DNA of 64,000 bases from Clytia hemisphaerica (taxonomy: Eukaryota; Cnidaria; Hydrozoa; Leptothecata; Clytiidae): contig CACVBU010000458.1 in NCBI GenBank assembly GCA_902728285.1, positions 714,340-778,339 on the forward strand. The letters run 5' to 3'. Within the stretch, counting starts at the first letter, position 1. The number at the start of each line of letters is the position of its first letter. This document shows positions 53,866 to 64,000 of the stretch, piece by piece. Both the position numbers and the translations under genes were made by a program. Below the pieces are notes generated by a model that was given only the letters and a program-made list of their open reading frames with translations, made no database searches and was not told the DNA's origin.

Positions 53866-56800
53866 CTTTAATGTGTTTTTTGTTTCTAAAAATCATAATT
53901 AAATAAGACTTTGGATTCTTTGTCTAAAGGGCTCAAACTCAGGTTTGGTCATTGAACAGATTAACAAACTCAATCCACTAGAAATTGTGAATAAGGTATA
54001 TATCGGCTATTCAACCAACTCAAACTTTCACTCCACTCAATTTCTTATTCCTTATTTTGGTTAGGAGGTTTGGAAAACGCTTCAAAAATAATTGAAATTC
54101 TTTAGAGTATATGACTAATTATGTTTGAAATAAAAAGAGTCAAGAATCATGAGTGAAATTAAAATTCTGATAGGGAAGAATGGTACACAAAGTGTTTCAA
54201 ATTTCAAAACAAAAATATCTAATAAAAAAAAAGAAAAAAAAGAAGAAACCAAAAGCAGCTTCTGTTATTTAACCTTTTACTGAAGATGTAAGGAAGGATT
54301 GATTTATTTAAAAATATCTAAATTGAAAATATTAAAATTGCTCTTCTGAGTACACTGAAAGTATTACTGTGTGAGCTTATTGACCTCAATTTGATAGTGA
54401 ACTACTAAACTGAGAACTAAAGTGACATTTGAACTTGCGACTTTTGTATTACTAGTGCAACTGCTCTACCGACTGAGCTATCCAGTCTACACTGGAACCA
54501 CATTCAGGAACAGGTTGGGTTTTGGACTTGATCACTCTAGTAACCATGTGTAGCATGAGATGAACAATGTCACCAGCTATGAAGCCATATAAGGGATGCC
54601 AATGACACTGCGTGTTTCTGTATTCAACGATATCATTATCAAGGACTTACAATTTGGTGAACAATAACCTCTTTGAATGCAAAACAGATTAGATATATGT
54701 ATTTTATTCAAGTTGTAGAAATCAATTAAAAACAATTATCTTGCTTCTGTTTGTAATATAGTTCATTTGGTCATCTAGGGAATTATTTTATGTTTGATAA
54801 ATGATAGCTCAATTTTCTATAAAGATTACCTTCAATTCTCATTCAATGTAAGAGCAAGATGTAGTCTTATGAGATATCAACTTTTCAATAAACAATTCAA
54901 TCAAGTCAAGTTTTCTCACTTTTCACTTCACATTGCGGATAGATTTCTCACATTCTGGCAAGTTGTTAAAAATGATCTAACTCTATTTTTTGTATCATAT
55001 TCTATTAGTTTGACTTCTAGTTCTAGTTCTAGTTATGTATTTGCATAAGACAATTAAGCCTAATCTCGCAAATTCTACGACTTTTAATCAAGCTTGTAAA
55101 TTTAATTTAGTATTTTCACTTTTCCTTTCATGATTCATCAATTGTTTGGGCCTTCATAGCCTTCAAATCACAAAAATTGATTTATTTATACTGTCAGAGT
55201 AAGTCAGAAGCTGCCAAGATGACTTGATTTTCATTCGATTCTAACCAGCTAACACAATTGACAAGTTTTACAGGACAAGAAGGATGGTACAGCTGAGCTG
55301 CTGTTTGGGAGATCATGAATGTATTAACCCTGGCTTATGATGATGAATAATGTAGCAGTATAATGAGGTCTGTCCATTTTTGAAATGAATTTTGATCCAA
55401 GAACACACTATCACATGTTGTCACATTGTGATTTTGTCAATACTATGACAATAGTCTAATTGACACTTCTAAAACAACTCCCTGTAGTATTTTCTTACTT
55501 AAAATTTCTATCTGGCTATATTGAATAAATAGTTATTGTGGTAGGAAATAATGTTCTCTTCTACGAAGAAGTGTGTCTGGACAAAATCTATTGAGTAGTC
55601 TGTAAACTTTATAGAAAAAACGATCAACACGACATCCTAACTAGCAAAAATCAACTTCAAATCAATGACAACTTCATTTCTTCTGTAAAATAATGTTCAA
55701 ATATCCAAGAAAATAATGACCCCGTCTATCCATTTTTTTCAATGGTTTCAAGTACAATTTAATCTATTTACCCATACAGGGTTGGTATTTTAATTTTCTA
55801 CCCATTGTACATTTTGCAACTGATTGCACGGTATAAATAACTCATTGTGATTACAAGGATATCCCTGATTGCTTTTCAGCAATTTTATGATTGGATTTCA
55901 ATTGTCTTGTTTACTTCCCATTGTATTGCATTGCAAATTCTTGTTAGCTACACGTAGCTACTCAAGAAGATTTTTAAATTTTTTTTTTCAAAGTCTATCC
56001 CACCTTGTAGAGCTTTGAAAAAGAAAGCAAATGAGGGGTCTACCAGACCTCCACTTATGGTTGTAAAGATAAAGTTTTAATGTCAAAAATTAGTCTAAAA
56101 ATGTCAAAAAAGGTTAGGAAAATAGCTTGAAAAAATTCGAAAAATGTGTAAATAAAGAAAAAAGAGTTTTCCGGTCATGCTTTCTTTAATTTTGCATTAT
56201 CTTTTCTTCTAGTGTAGCTAGAGACCTGAAATTTGGAGGGATGGAGTATTCTTTGACGATGTTATAATAGTATTATATCAAAATATTTGTAAAATATTTA
56301 GTATTTTTATCAAAATAAAAAGATTTTGAAAAGAGAAGATATTGCATTATTTATATCTTTGTTTTTATTTTGATAAGAAAGAGCTTGGGAAAGGTTGAAA
56401 TAAGGCAAAAAAGGTGGTAGGTCCAGGTTTTTCAAGGGGACTCTGGTCTGGAAATGGAGGAGCAAAACGTTAGGGTATAAAAGAATAAGTTTTTCTGAAA
56501 GGAGAAACCCCAAATCAAAAGAAAATCCAAATCAGCAGAGACTATAAAACGCTTTTAAGGGACATTTCCCATACTAGAAGTAAAAAACTGAAAATAACTA
56601 CATAGAAATAAAAGAACTAGCATATTAATAGCAAACGTGAATTTTGAAATCGCTGACCCTTTTTCTGATAAACATAAAAATAAGTTTCAGCCGTCAACTA
56701 TGTTGAGATCAATGATTGCAACTTTATTCTGTCTGTCCATTCCTTAGCTTAGTTATAAAGACAAATTTTGAAATGTTGCAAAATTGTTCCGCAATTTTAC

Positions 56801-57081
56801 CAATTTACTTTTTGCGAAGCGAATGTACATGAGCGAAGCAGTTTTGCTATCGTGTGTGCGTACCTTTAACTTTCCATTCTTTCAACCATCTATAAGGCAG
56901 GAGATGGGAAAAACGTTTCGAATCTCCGAGTTGCGCGATACCAAAATATAAAGGAGATAAAATACAAAGGATATTCAGCGAAATGGTAACTCAAATTACC
57001 TCCGTCATATCAAATTTGACGTATACGTCAGAATGATACGAAGAACGAGTCACCCCTCCGTGACCCGTGACGTCAATATTT
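53866..57081. other. Upstream flank of POLD1, no gene seen
   Basis: The first 20 bases are the apparent leader after a TTTTTAG acceptor (53886-53892). No CpG-rich or TATA-type promoter stands out. The rest is AT-rich; 54794-55048 is open but without recognisable content. A tRNA-like sequence lies at 54418-54490. Confidence 0.4.
54418..54490 (-). tRNA. tRNA-like sequence, probably a pseudogene or SINE head
   Basis: The minus strand reads GACTGGATAGCTCAGTCGGT then AGAGC, an intact D-arm and box A. An anticodon-like TTGCA-CTAGTAA-TACAA stem-loop would give AGT (Thr). Box B is weak (AGTTCAAATG), the T-stem does not pair, and the acceptor needs several G-T pairs. It is therefore unlikely to be a working tRNA. 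Confidence 0.4.
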
Positions 57082-60000
57082 AGGAGCATGAATCTGGTAA
57101 TGTCACCCAAATAGGTGAAAAAATTTGGAAAAAATAAAGTTTTGAATTTCACTTTTATTCCTGGATAATCTTTTTATTGATGACTTCAAATTTCAGAAAA
57201 CATAAATATCAGGGCTTAATCAAACTGGCTTGGTCCAGAAATTTAACCTAGAGGTATAATCAGACAAATTTGGCAAAAAACTCTTTGTAGTTTACACTTC
57301 ATTTGAGATAAAATATGCATAATCTAATGCTTGTCTTAGATTGAAATCTATGGCTAATATATTAAGCTGCATTGAAAAGCAATTTTTACCGTCCATATGA
57401 CATATTTTTCAAATTCTGACACTTTTTCCAGAAGAAAATCTAAAATACTAAAAAACATTCCCATAAAGTTTGACTTCATGAAAAGAAAACTGGCTATGAT
57501 CAGTAACTTCTCTAGATTTGAAGGACTCATTATAAGGTTTCAAAAAACCAAAAAACTTGCTATATTTCAGTTGATCAATAAAAAATTAGAAAATGAAACC
57601 TTGTTGGTTGCGGACATAACTTTTTGTCAAATTTACTTTAAAATCAGCAATAAACATTAAACTGAGTAATTATTTTGGCTTTAGTACTTTGCTGTACTTG
57701 AACCAAGACTTAATCATTGAAATTCGTTGTCTTGAAGGTCTTTTACTACTATGATTTCCTGGAAATTGAAGATTTATCTGTGAAAGAGAATCCAATCATA
57801 TATCATTTTTTGTCATAATCTACTTTTAAAAGTTAAATTTTGAGCTTGACATTAACTGTTGTACATCTTCATAATCAGTAAATATGATTTTTCCTTGAAA
57901 AGCCACTCAACCTTTTCAATAGAAAGGGTTAAATGGGTAATAATGCTATGTTGCGGACATAACTTTTTTTCTTCCAGGGTAGAACCATAGAACATTTTAC
58001 ATCATTTATTTAAAATTTTGGAGTGTCTTTTTCTGTTGCTAAAATTTAAGGAATATTTGAGACTAAATCAATATAAACCAGCTGCGCTGGAAGGTCAGCC
58101 TAAATTGCTTAATATGATTAGAAAGATATGTTGTTAAAAATTGATATGATTTACTAAGACGAGAGTAAAAAAATCATCAAATTTACGTTTGTACACAATA
58201 TGGATTAACGAAAATATGCCATGTTACAATCTGTATGACAGAATAATTATTCGTCTCTAATTAGGATAGATATTAGATATACAGATGAACAGCAACAAAA
58301 GACTACATCAACAACAGATTCAAGAAAATAAAAATCCTTGCAAGGAAGTTAAATGCAAGATTATCAAAAATCACAAAAAAATTTATACACTTATATTTTT
58401 TACTAAGCTTAGACTTATAATTATATTCAAGCTCAAGCTGACAAAAAATCAAAAAAGTTTCAAAAAAAGATGCTGGTTCAGAAAAGTTAAAATGTGTCTT
58501 CTTATTCATCTTAATGCAGAAAAATAGTTTAGCTTAAAACTACATGTTTTTTCAAAATTCAAATAAGGTTTACACTGAATCTAAAATTTTTCAAATTTAA
58601 AGTTTTATGATTAGCATACCCGCTGTCGTCCCAGAAAGACTGTAATTATTGTACTGTTGGTTCCCTAACTGAGCCAAATATATATGCTTAAACGTGCAAT
58701 TTTTATCTATTAAAAAATATTTAATCCATTTATATACATTTATTATTTATCATTATTAGTCCAGAATGAAATGTCCGCCATCAAATCACAGTGAAAAATG
58801 CAAGTCTAAAAACATAATTTTTGTCAAATTGATGAAGAATACTTCAGCCTTTCTGAAATTTACACAGGAGCTGCACTTTAAATATATACTTGATTAATTT
58901 TCCATTTACGCTTGATCCTAATTATCTCCAATTCAAAAGAACAAATGCAAGTGTCTGCTTTCAAATCGCAGTGAAAACTTAAGTCTAAAAATCATTTTGC
59001 GTCAATATAATTTGATGAAGAACTTCGGTCTTTCTCGATTCACATAGGAGCGGTACTTTAATACAATTGATCAATTTCCATTTACGCTTTTTAAAATTAT
59101 CTCCAGTCGGTCAAAAAAAACAAACGTAAACTGCCAGTGAAAAAAACCAAGCTAGAAAAAATCATTTTTGCGTCAATATAATTTGATAAAGAACTTCGTT
59201 CCTTCTCAAATTTACATAGGAGCTGTACTTTAATATACTTGAACATTTCCATTTACGCTTTATCATCTTATCCAATTGTCCAGAAGAACAAGCATATAAA
59301 ATGTCTATAAATGTATCAAATAAAAAAAACACTCAATTTCGAGAAAACATTATTTTTGTGAATAATCAGATAATTAAGCTGTGAACTGTAATATATATAC
59401 ACTCCATCAAATCCAGCAATTGTTTGGGTTATTCTATTTCAGCCAAAATGAAAAACTTTTCATGCTACAAATAATGTCTAGTTAGTAGGTAAAAGAATAA
59501 CCACAATTCAGAAAAAACTTGAGCAATAGTTAAAACTTTATACTTTAAAGAAAAGAACATCCTAATACTCTAACTCCAGTGTTGTATCTTCCTAGTTATA
59601 AGTTTAAAAGCCACTTCAACACAAAATATTTGTATATAAAATAAAGCTGGCAAGAGATAACAACGAACGAACGAAAAAGCACCGCTTTGGCAGCCATATT
59701 GAATTGTTTTTAACACATATCGGGAAACCAAACTTAGCCCGATTGGATGAATTGAAAGCGTATCCCAACCGGAACACTGCCCTAAAAAAGCTTGAGAGTA
59801 AATACACAGATCGGGAGACCAAACTTAACCTGATCGGATAAAAACTTTAGAAATCGGAATAAAAAAACCAAACTCTTAAGCGTCGGCTGGAAAAAAGGGA
59901 TTTGAAGGGTCATCGGGGCTGACCAATAAAACCAAAAGATTTGGTTTGGTTTGATTTCAGTTATTACATGTTTTTCTTTGAAAGGAACAAAAGAAGACGC

Positions 60001-60900
60001 AACAATGATATTAAAACTTTCCAATATTTCTAATAGAAAAACGACCCTAGAGGACACAAAAAATGAAAAAAGCAAGGAAATGCATGGTATTACAAATGTA
60101 ACCTCTTTAGTATTGTCAAGGTGTTAGCATAACTGCTTAAGAGGGTTAAAAATCTGATAAATACTTTAAATAGTTATGTCCGCAACATACAATTTGCTAC
60201 ATAATATGACTCTGTTTTGAACTATTGGAGCAATTCTAACTAGTCTGTAAGTGAAAGTGTAGTGGATTATGCTGTGCGAACACTACACAATGAATTTAAT
60301 ATGCAAATTAATGCATGATTTATCCTTTTTTCAAGCTCACAGGTTCAGAACCATCATTTTCAAAGAAACAAAAACTTTATTTTTATGTTAAAATTTTCAT
60401 TTTAGACCTTACCTTGGCATCAGAGTATTTGTTTTCTATTTCTAATAGCCTAAGCATTACTTCCATATAATAAAACATCATGCCAGCTTGCAAATACACT
60501 TTATCAGCAACATTTTAGATGAAATAGTTATGTCCGCAACATGAAATACATATGAAAGGTGAATAACTGAAATCTTGCAATGGAAAATTTGAACTTTTTC
60601 TGGTTGAACCACTTAAAATGACCTAGTGCAATAATTTGTCAAAGAAACCTAAAATGGTGTTTGAGGTTGAGAAAAATTCATGTTTGCGGACATAACTTTT
60701 TGGCAGACATAACTGATTTTGGAGAAACTATTTGTTTCACCGTCTCCCAACAAATAGCCTTTGAGACTTCAATTTGTATAAAATGACCCCAAATTGTAAC
60801 CCTTGACATAGAAAATGATTCAGCTGAGTAGGATAACTCCTGAAAATTTAAAGGATTAAATCGGTGCGGACATAACTAAAAATGTGAACGGAAACAAGAC
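57082..60900. repeat. Large repeat with recurring TTATGTCCGCA words
   Basis: It starts GAGCATGAATCTGGT, like 43747. GCGGACATAACT or its complement recurs near 57612, 57951, 60173, 60528, 60686 and 60866, in both orientations. No protein is recognisable; the open frame 57397-57660 is AT-rich noise that runs over one of the words. Confidence 0.55.
58740..59300. repeat. Tandem repeat, about 175-bp unit
   Basis: Three units carry TTTCCATTTACGCTT, AGTGAAAA-CAAGTCTAAAAA and ACATAGGAGCTGTACTTTAA. They are diverged and lie inside the repeat 57082-60900. Confidence 0.65.
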
Positions 60901-60901
60901 G

Positions 60902-60902
60902 N
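60902..60902. other. Ambiguous base N
   Basis: The only N in the window. It sits at the border between the TTATGTCCGCA repeat and the G-tract element, so the assembly may be uncertain here. Confidence 0.95.
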
Positions 60903-60949
60903 ATGCCTCCAGTTATCTCCAAAATCTATCTTCTTTCAGCCAACCAGCT

Positions 60950-61203
60950 ACTTTTAGGTGGCAAATAAACGGGGGGGGGGTTCGAATAAACGGGAGGGTT
61001 GGAAAAATTTTTCAAATTAAAAAACGGGGGGGGGGGGGGGGGTGCTAATTACCGGGGGTTGGAAAATGGACCTTTCAAAACCCTAAAAAGGGTCAAAATA
61101 GACTAAATTTAGGCTTTTTAGAGTAAAACAAGTAACTTTCCTTTTGGTAGCTGGAAATTAACAAGCGGGGGGGGGGGGGGCATTTATTTGGCACCTAAGA
61201 ATA
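60950..61203. mobile_element. TIR element with three long G runs
   Basis: The ends are TTTTAGGTGGCAAATAAAC and the complement of TCTTAGGTGCCAAATAAATG. Inside are three runs of at least ten G on the plus strand and repeated GGGTTGGAAAA. It is probably a MITE whose G runs have expanded. Confidence 0.75.
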
Positions 61204-61220
61204 CACGTTTTTTATCCAAG

Positions 61221-61397
61221 ATATCCCTGATTTGGATATTCAAACAAAGTTGAATAAAGTTGCTAATGCCAAATCAGATGAGGAATTTCAGAAATCACTG
61301 GAAGAGTTTCCAAAGAGATTTGATGCCATTTCAAGACCACAGTTAAATTTCTGTGATAAAGATGTATTCATACAAAATGTGGTTCAACACTCGACGG
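61221..61397 (+). CDS. Possible orphan exon or transposon gene fragment
   Basis: A 59-codon stretch lies between a plausible acceptor TTTTTTATCCAAG and donor GACGG|GTACAA, with balanced charged codons (AKSDEEFQKSLEEFPKRFD) unlike the AT-rich noise around it. I do not recognise the family; a fragment of a transposon-borne protein is as likely as a cellular exon. No partner exon was found in the window. Confidence 0.3.
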
Positions 61398-61447
61398 GTA
61401 CAAAATGCATAAAACATAATGCATATTGCATAATGCATAATATTTGA

Positions 61448-64000
61448 AAAATGTCAATTTTAGAGGCTATAATAAGGAGAACCTGAGAGATAATACTTTC
61501 AACAAAACAAATATACCATTTTCTACCAGAAAATAAAAGGTAGAAAGCTGTAAATTTGAATTTTGAATGATGAAGAAAATCCATGATCCACTGAAAATGC
61601 TTGTTGCCATTTTGAATTTCATAGTTGTATTTTACAGAACGTAGTATAGAGAGAAAAAACACGAAAATATCTCCTCCGTATATTACTTTTCTTACTCGAA
61701 AACGTAAATTTTATAGCAAGATCTTTATTCTGGGTTTTCTCAGAGATCTTTTCGAACAATTGTTAATAAAGTTCAACGGGTTCTTTTCCCTCTTATAGGA
61801 AGTATAGGTCTGCGAATCAGACTAACAAATCATTAACCATGTGAATGCTTTTTGTTAGATAAGCCAATGGCCAATATAAATTAAAGAGCTCCATGCAAAA
61901 GCTAGATCAAAGAAAATCAATCGTAAAAGGGGTTACGCACGGAGAACGAGTCTCGTGTTCGTAAAGCGAAAGGGATTCTATAGAGTCCACTAGTTAAGTA
62001 AGAAGAGGTGGAGGCTATCAAGCCGCTGCTCAAAAGAATATCGTTCGTACTTTTTTTCCGAAAATCCCAAATCTAAAATTCCATAAATCTAAAAATTACA
62101 GCTTAAAACGGATCAAAACTCAAAACACTGCGAATCTTGCGATGATGACGTCATTTTAGCCCTAAATGTCGTCACTGAAAGGGTAATAAATTTTTAGATT
62201 TACTGAAATGAAATCGATTTCTAATTGATCCGATAGATTATATCGATGATTACCAATCCAATGAAGACTCAATAAGTAATAGTTATCGTATGACTTTGAG
62301 TGCAATACGAGAAATATTTTACGAGCGAGGTGAGCCTTTTTATTAAACGTAAAATTTAATAGATTTAATCTATTTACAGAAATTTAAAGGAGCAAAAATT
62401 CCCGAGTTAAAAAAAGAAAAATAACTCGGATAGTTAAAGGAAGCACAATTTCCCGAGTTAGAAAATCAATAATAACTCGGAAAGCTAAAGGAAGCAAAAT
62501 TTCGAAAGTTAAAAAATGAAAAATAACTTCCGGGTCCCTATAATTTCGAATGTTTTTGTTCGAAAATCTTGTTAAATTCGAATTTTAGATTCGAATAAAA
62601 ACATTCGACCGAAGTTCCCGCCGAAATTATGCACATCAAAATAAAGAAAAATTTTGTCGATCCAGAAGCTTCAAAATTACAGAAAAATTACAGAAAACAC
62701 AGAAAAAGAAGATGTATTGATTTTTTTCGATTGAGAAGAAATTCTTCATTAATGCGTTTCTCTATCAGATTGATAACACTTTCAATGTTTTTATTTTGAT
62801 GCATAAAAAATGCATACTGGTCTATAAATGGCTATGAATGGTCTGAAACAACATTTTTGTGACAAAAACTAATTGGGTTGAATTATCGAAGTAAGAAGTG
62901 TTGATTGTTGAAGAACTGATGCTGAAAAGTCAAAGACACAGTTTTGTGGAGGATTGGGAGAGACACAAGAGACTTTTTACAAAAATCCCTCGTTCCCTGG
63001 TTTATGGTTTAATCAAATACATTGAATTTCCCTCGTTTCGTTATGGAAAATATTCTTGACAAGTATTAAAGAGTTTCAAGTTTTTATGCATACATTGATA
63101 AAAAGAACTGTTTGGTTTTCACGAAACGAACGAAAGTGCCGAAAGCTGAATTTATTTGCTTTGGATTGTGTCACGTGTGTGTCGAGTAGTTTTGTAATAA
63201 TTTCTTTATACTTCATCAGATTTAATTTCACTGACATTTTGGAAAGAATAGAATAAGAGCTCATCAAAAACTTGTTTTTTTTACGTTTTCCAATTAATTA
63301 TTCCGAGAGTTCAGTTCTTTTCGGCTGTTTTGTTTTGATTTTCTCACGCTGCTTACCCAAATGTTAGTCGATTTTTATTTAAAGTCGTCCTAAGGCCTCA
63401 TAAGACCCCTCTCTCATTGCATTCTCGATAAATTTTCCGATCCAAAGAGGGGTTAGCCATTTCCAAACTCCTTTCCAATCCCATCTTATTCCGCATAAAA
63501 TTCCCGATAGAATGAGGGGTCAACGACCTCCCAATTCCTTTCCAATCTCGAGTTATCGTTTTTTTTGGTTTTGATGACGTCATCAGCTAAAAATGGCTAA
63601 AAAGTCAGCCAAATTTTAAAGTCCTACTCAAGCCTTATAAACCTTCCCATCTCATTCCCCATAAAGTTCTCGATCTAATGAGGGGTCAACGACCTCTCAA
63701 CTCTTCTTCAAACTCGAGATATCGCAATTTGAAGTTTTTCCCAAACCCGTGACGTCAGTGGGTCCCTTTACCCCTAATGTTGTCAACGGTCAATTCGCAA
63801 ATTTTGAAATTTTTGCAGTCAACAGGTACCTTATGCCCCAAGGGTCCCAAAAAAAACAAAAAACGTCAATTTTTTCCAAGGGAAAGTTAGGCTGCACGCA
63901 TCCCCTCTGATATGATTTGATATAGGGGATGCGTATCGTCTAAGATATTCCTGTCCCAGCTTACCCCCGTCTTTTCTTTTCTCTTTTTTGATTATTTTTT
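61448..64000. other. Right end, repeats only
   Basis: No convincing gene. 62380-62535 holds three units of about 50 bases with CCCGAGTTA and AATAACTCGG. 63390-63720 holds about three degenerate units with CGATCTAATGAGGGGTCAAC. A hairpin GCATCCCCTCTGATAT/ATATAGGGGATGC lies at 63898-63931. GATGACGTCAT words occur near 62143 and 63574. Confidence 0.5.

Noticed and set aside
58285..58527. Open frames on both strands, 68-80 residues
   Set aside because: AT-rich Lys/Asn/Ile or Phe/Leu noise inside a large repeat, with no motif.

Overview
The window looks like nuclear DNA of an invertebrate animal. It is AT-rich, its main gene has 22 GT-AG introns, it carries decayed CR1/L2-type LINEs, and it is packed with tRNA-derived SINE-like sequences, terminal-inverted-repeat (TIR) elements, fold-backs and minisatellites. 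The phylum cannot be told from the sequence alone. No prokaryotic operon, CRISPR array or virus was seen.

One conserved gene dominates. The catalytic subunit of DNA polymerase delta (POLD1) lies on the minus strand from 53865 to 10691. I could place all 23 coding exons with GT-AG borders and compatible phases. Together they make a 1098-residue protein with all exonuclease, polymerase and C-terminal cysteine motifs. Two introns are very long: intron 7 (39028-49089) and intron 21 (11647-22613).

Two other apparently intact genes sit inside POLD1 introns, each with an uninterrupted coding region. A leucine-dehydrogenase-like amino-acid dehydrogenase (17264-18649, plus strand) lies antisense in intron 21. 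A predicted secreted protein of unknown function (36876-38042, minus strand), with a possible degenerate von Willebrand A-like fold, lies sense in intron 8. All three start codons lie shortly downstream of a good 3' splice acceptor, so 5'-UTR introns or trans-splicing are possible.

Layout: 1-6400 holds two damaged LINE reverse-transcriptase copies and a TIR element. 6400-10690 holds SINE-like and hAT-like pieces. 10691-53865 is POLD1 with its nested genes and many repeat families. 53866-64000 has no convincing gene apart from one possible orphan exon at 61221-61397; it holds a large repeat with recurring TTATGTCCGCA words, a G-tract TIR element and minisatellites. Several TIR families share one design: conserved ends around a different tandem array in each copy. 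I saw no evidence that the window's genes form a dedicated pathway; the biology of interest is the nested-gene arrangement and the repeat families.
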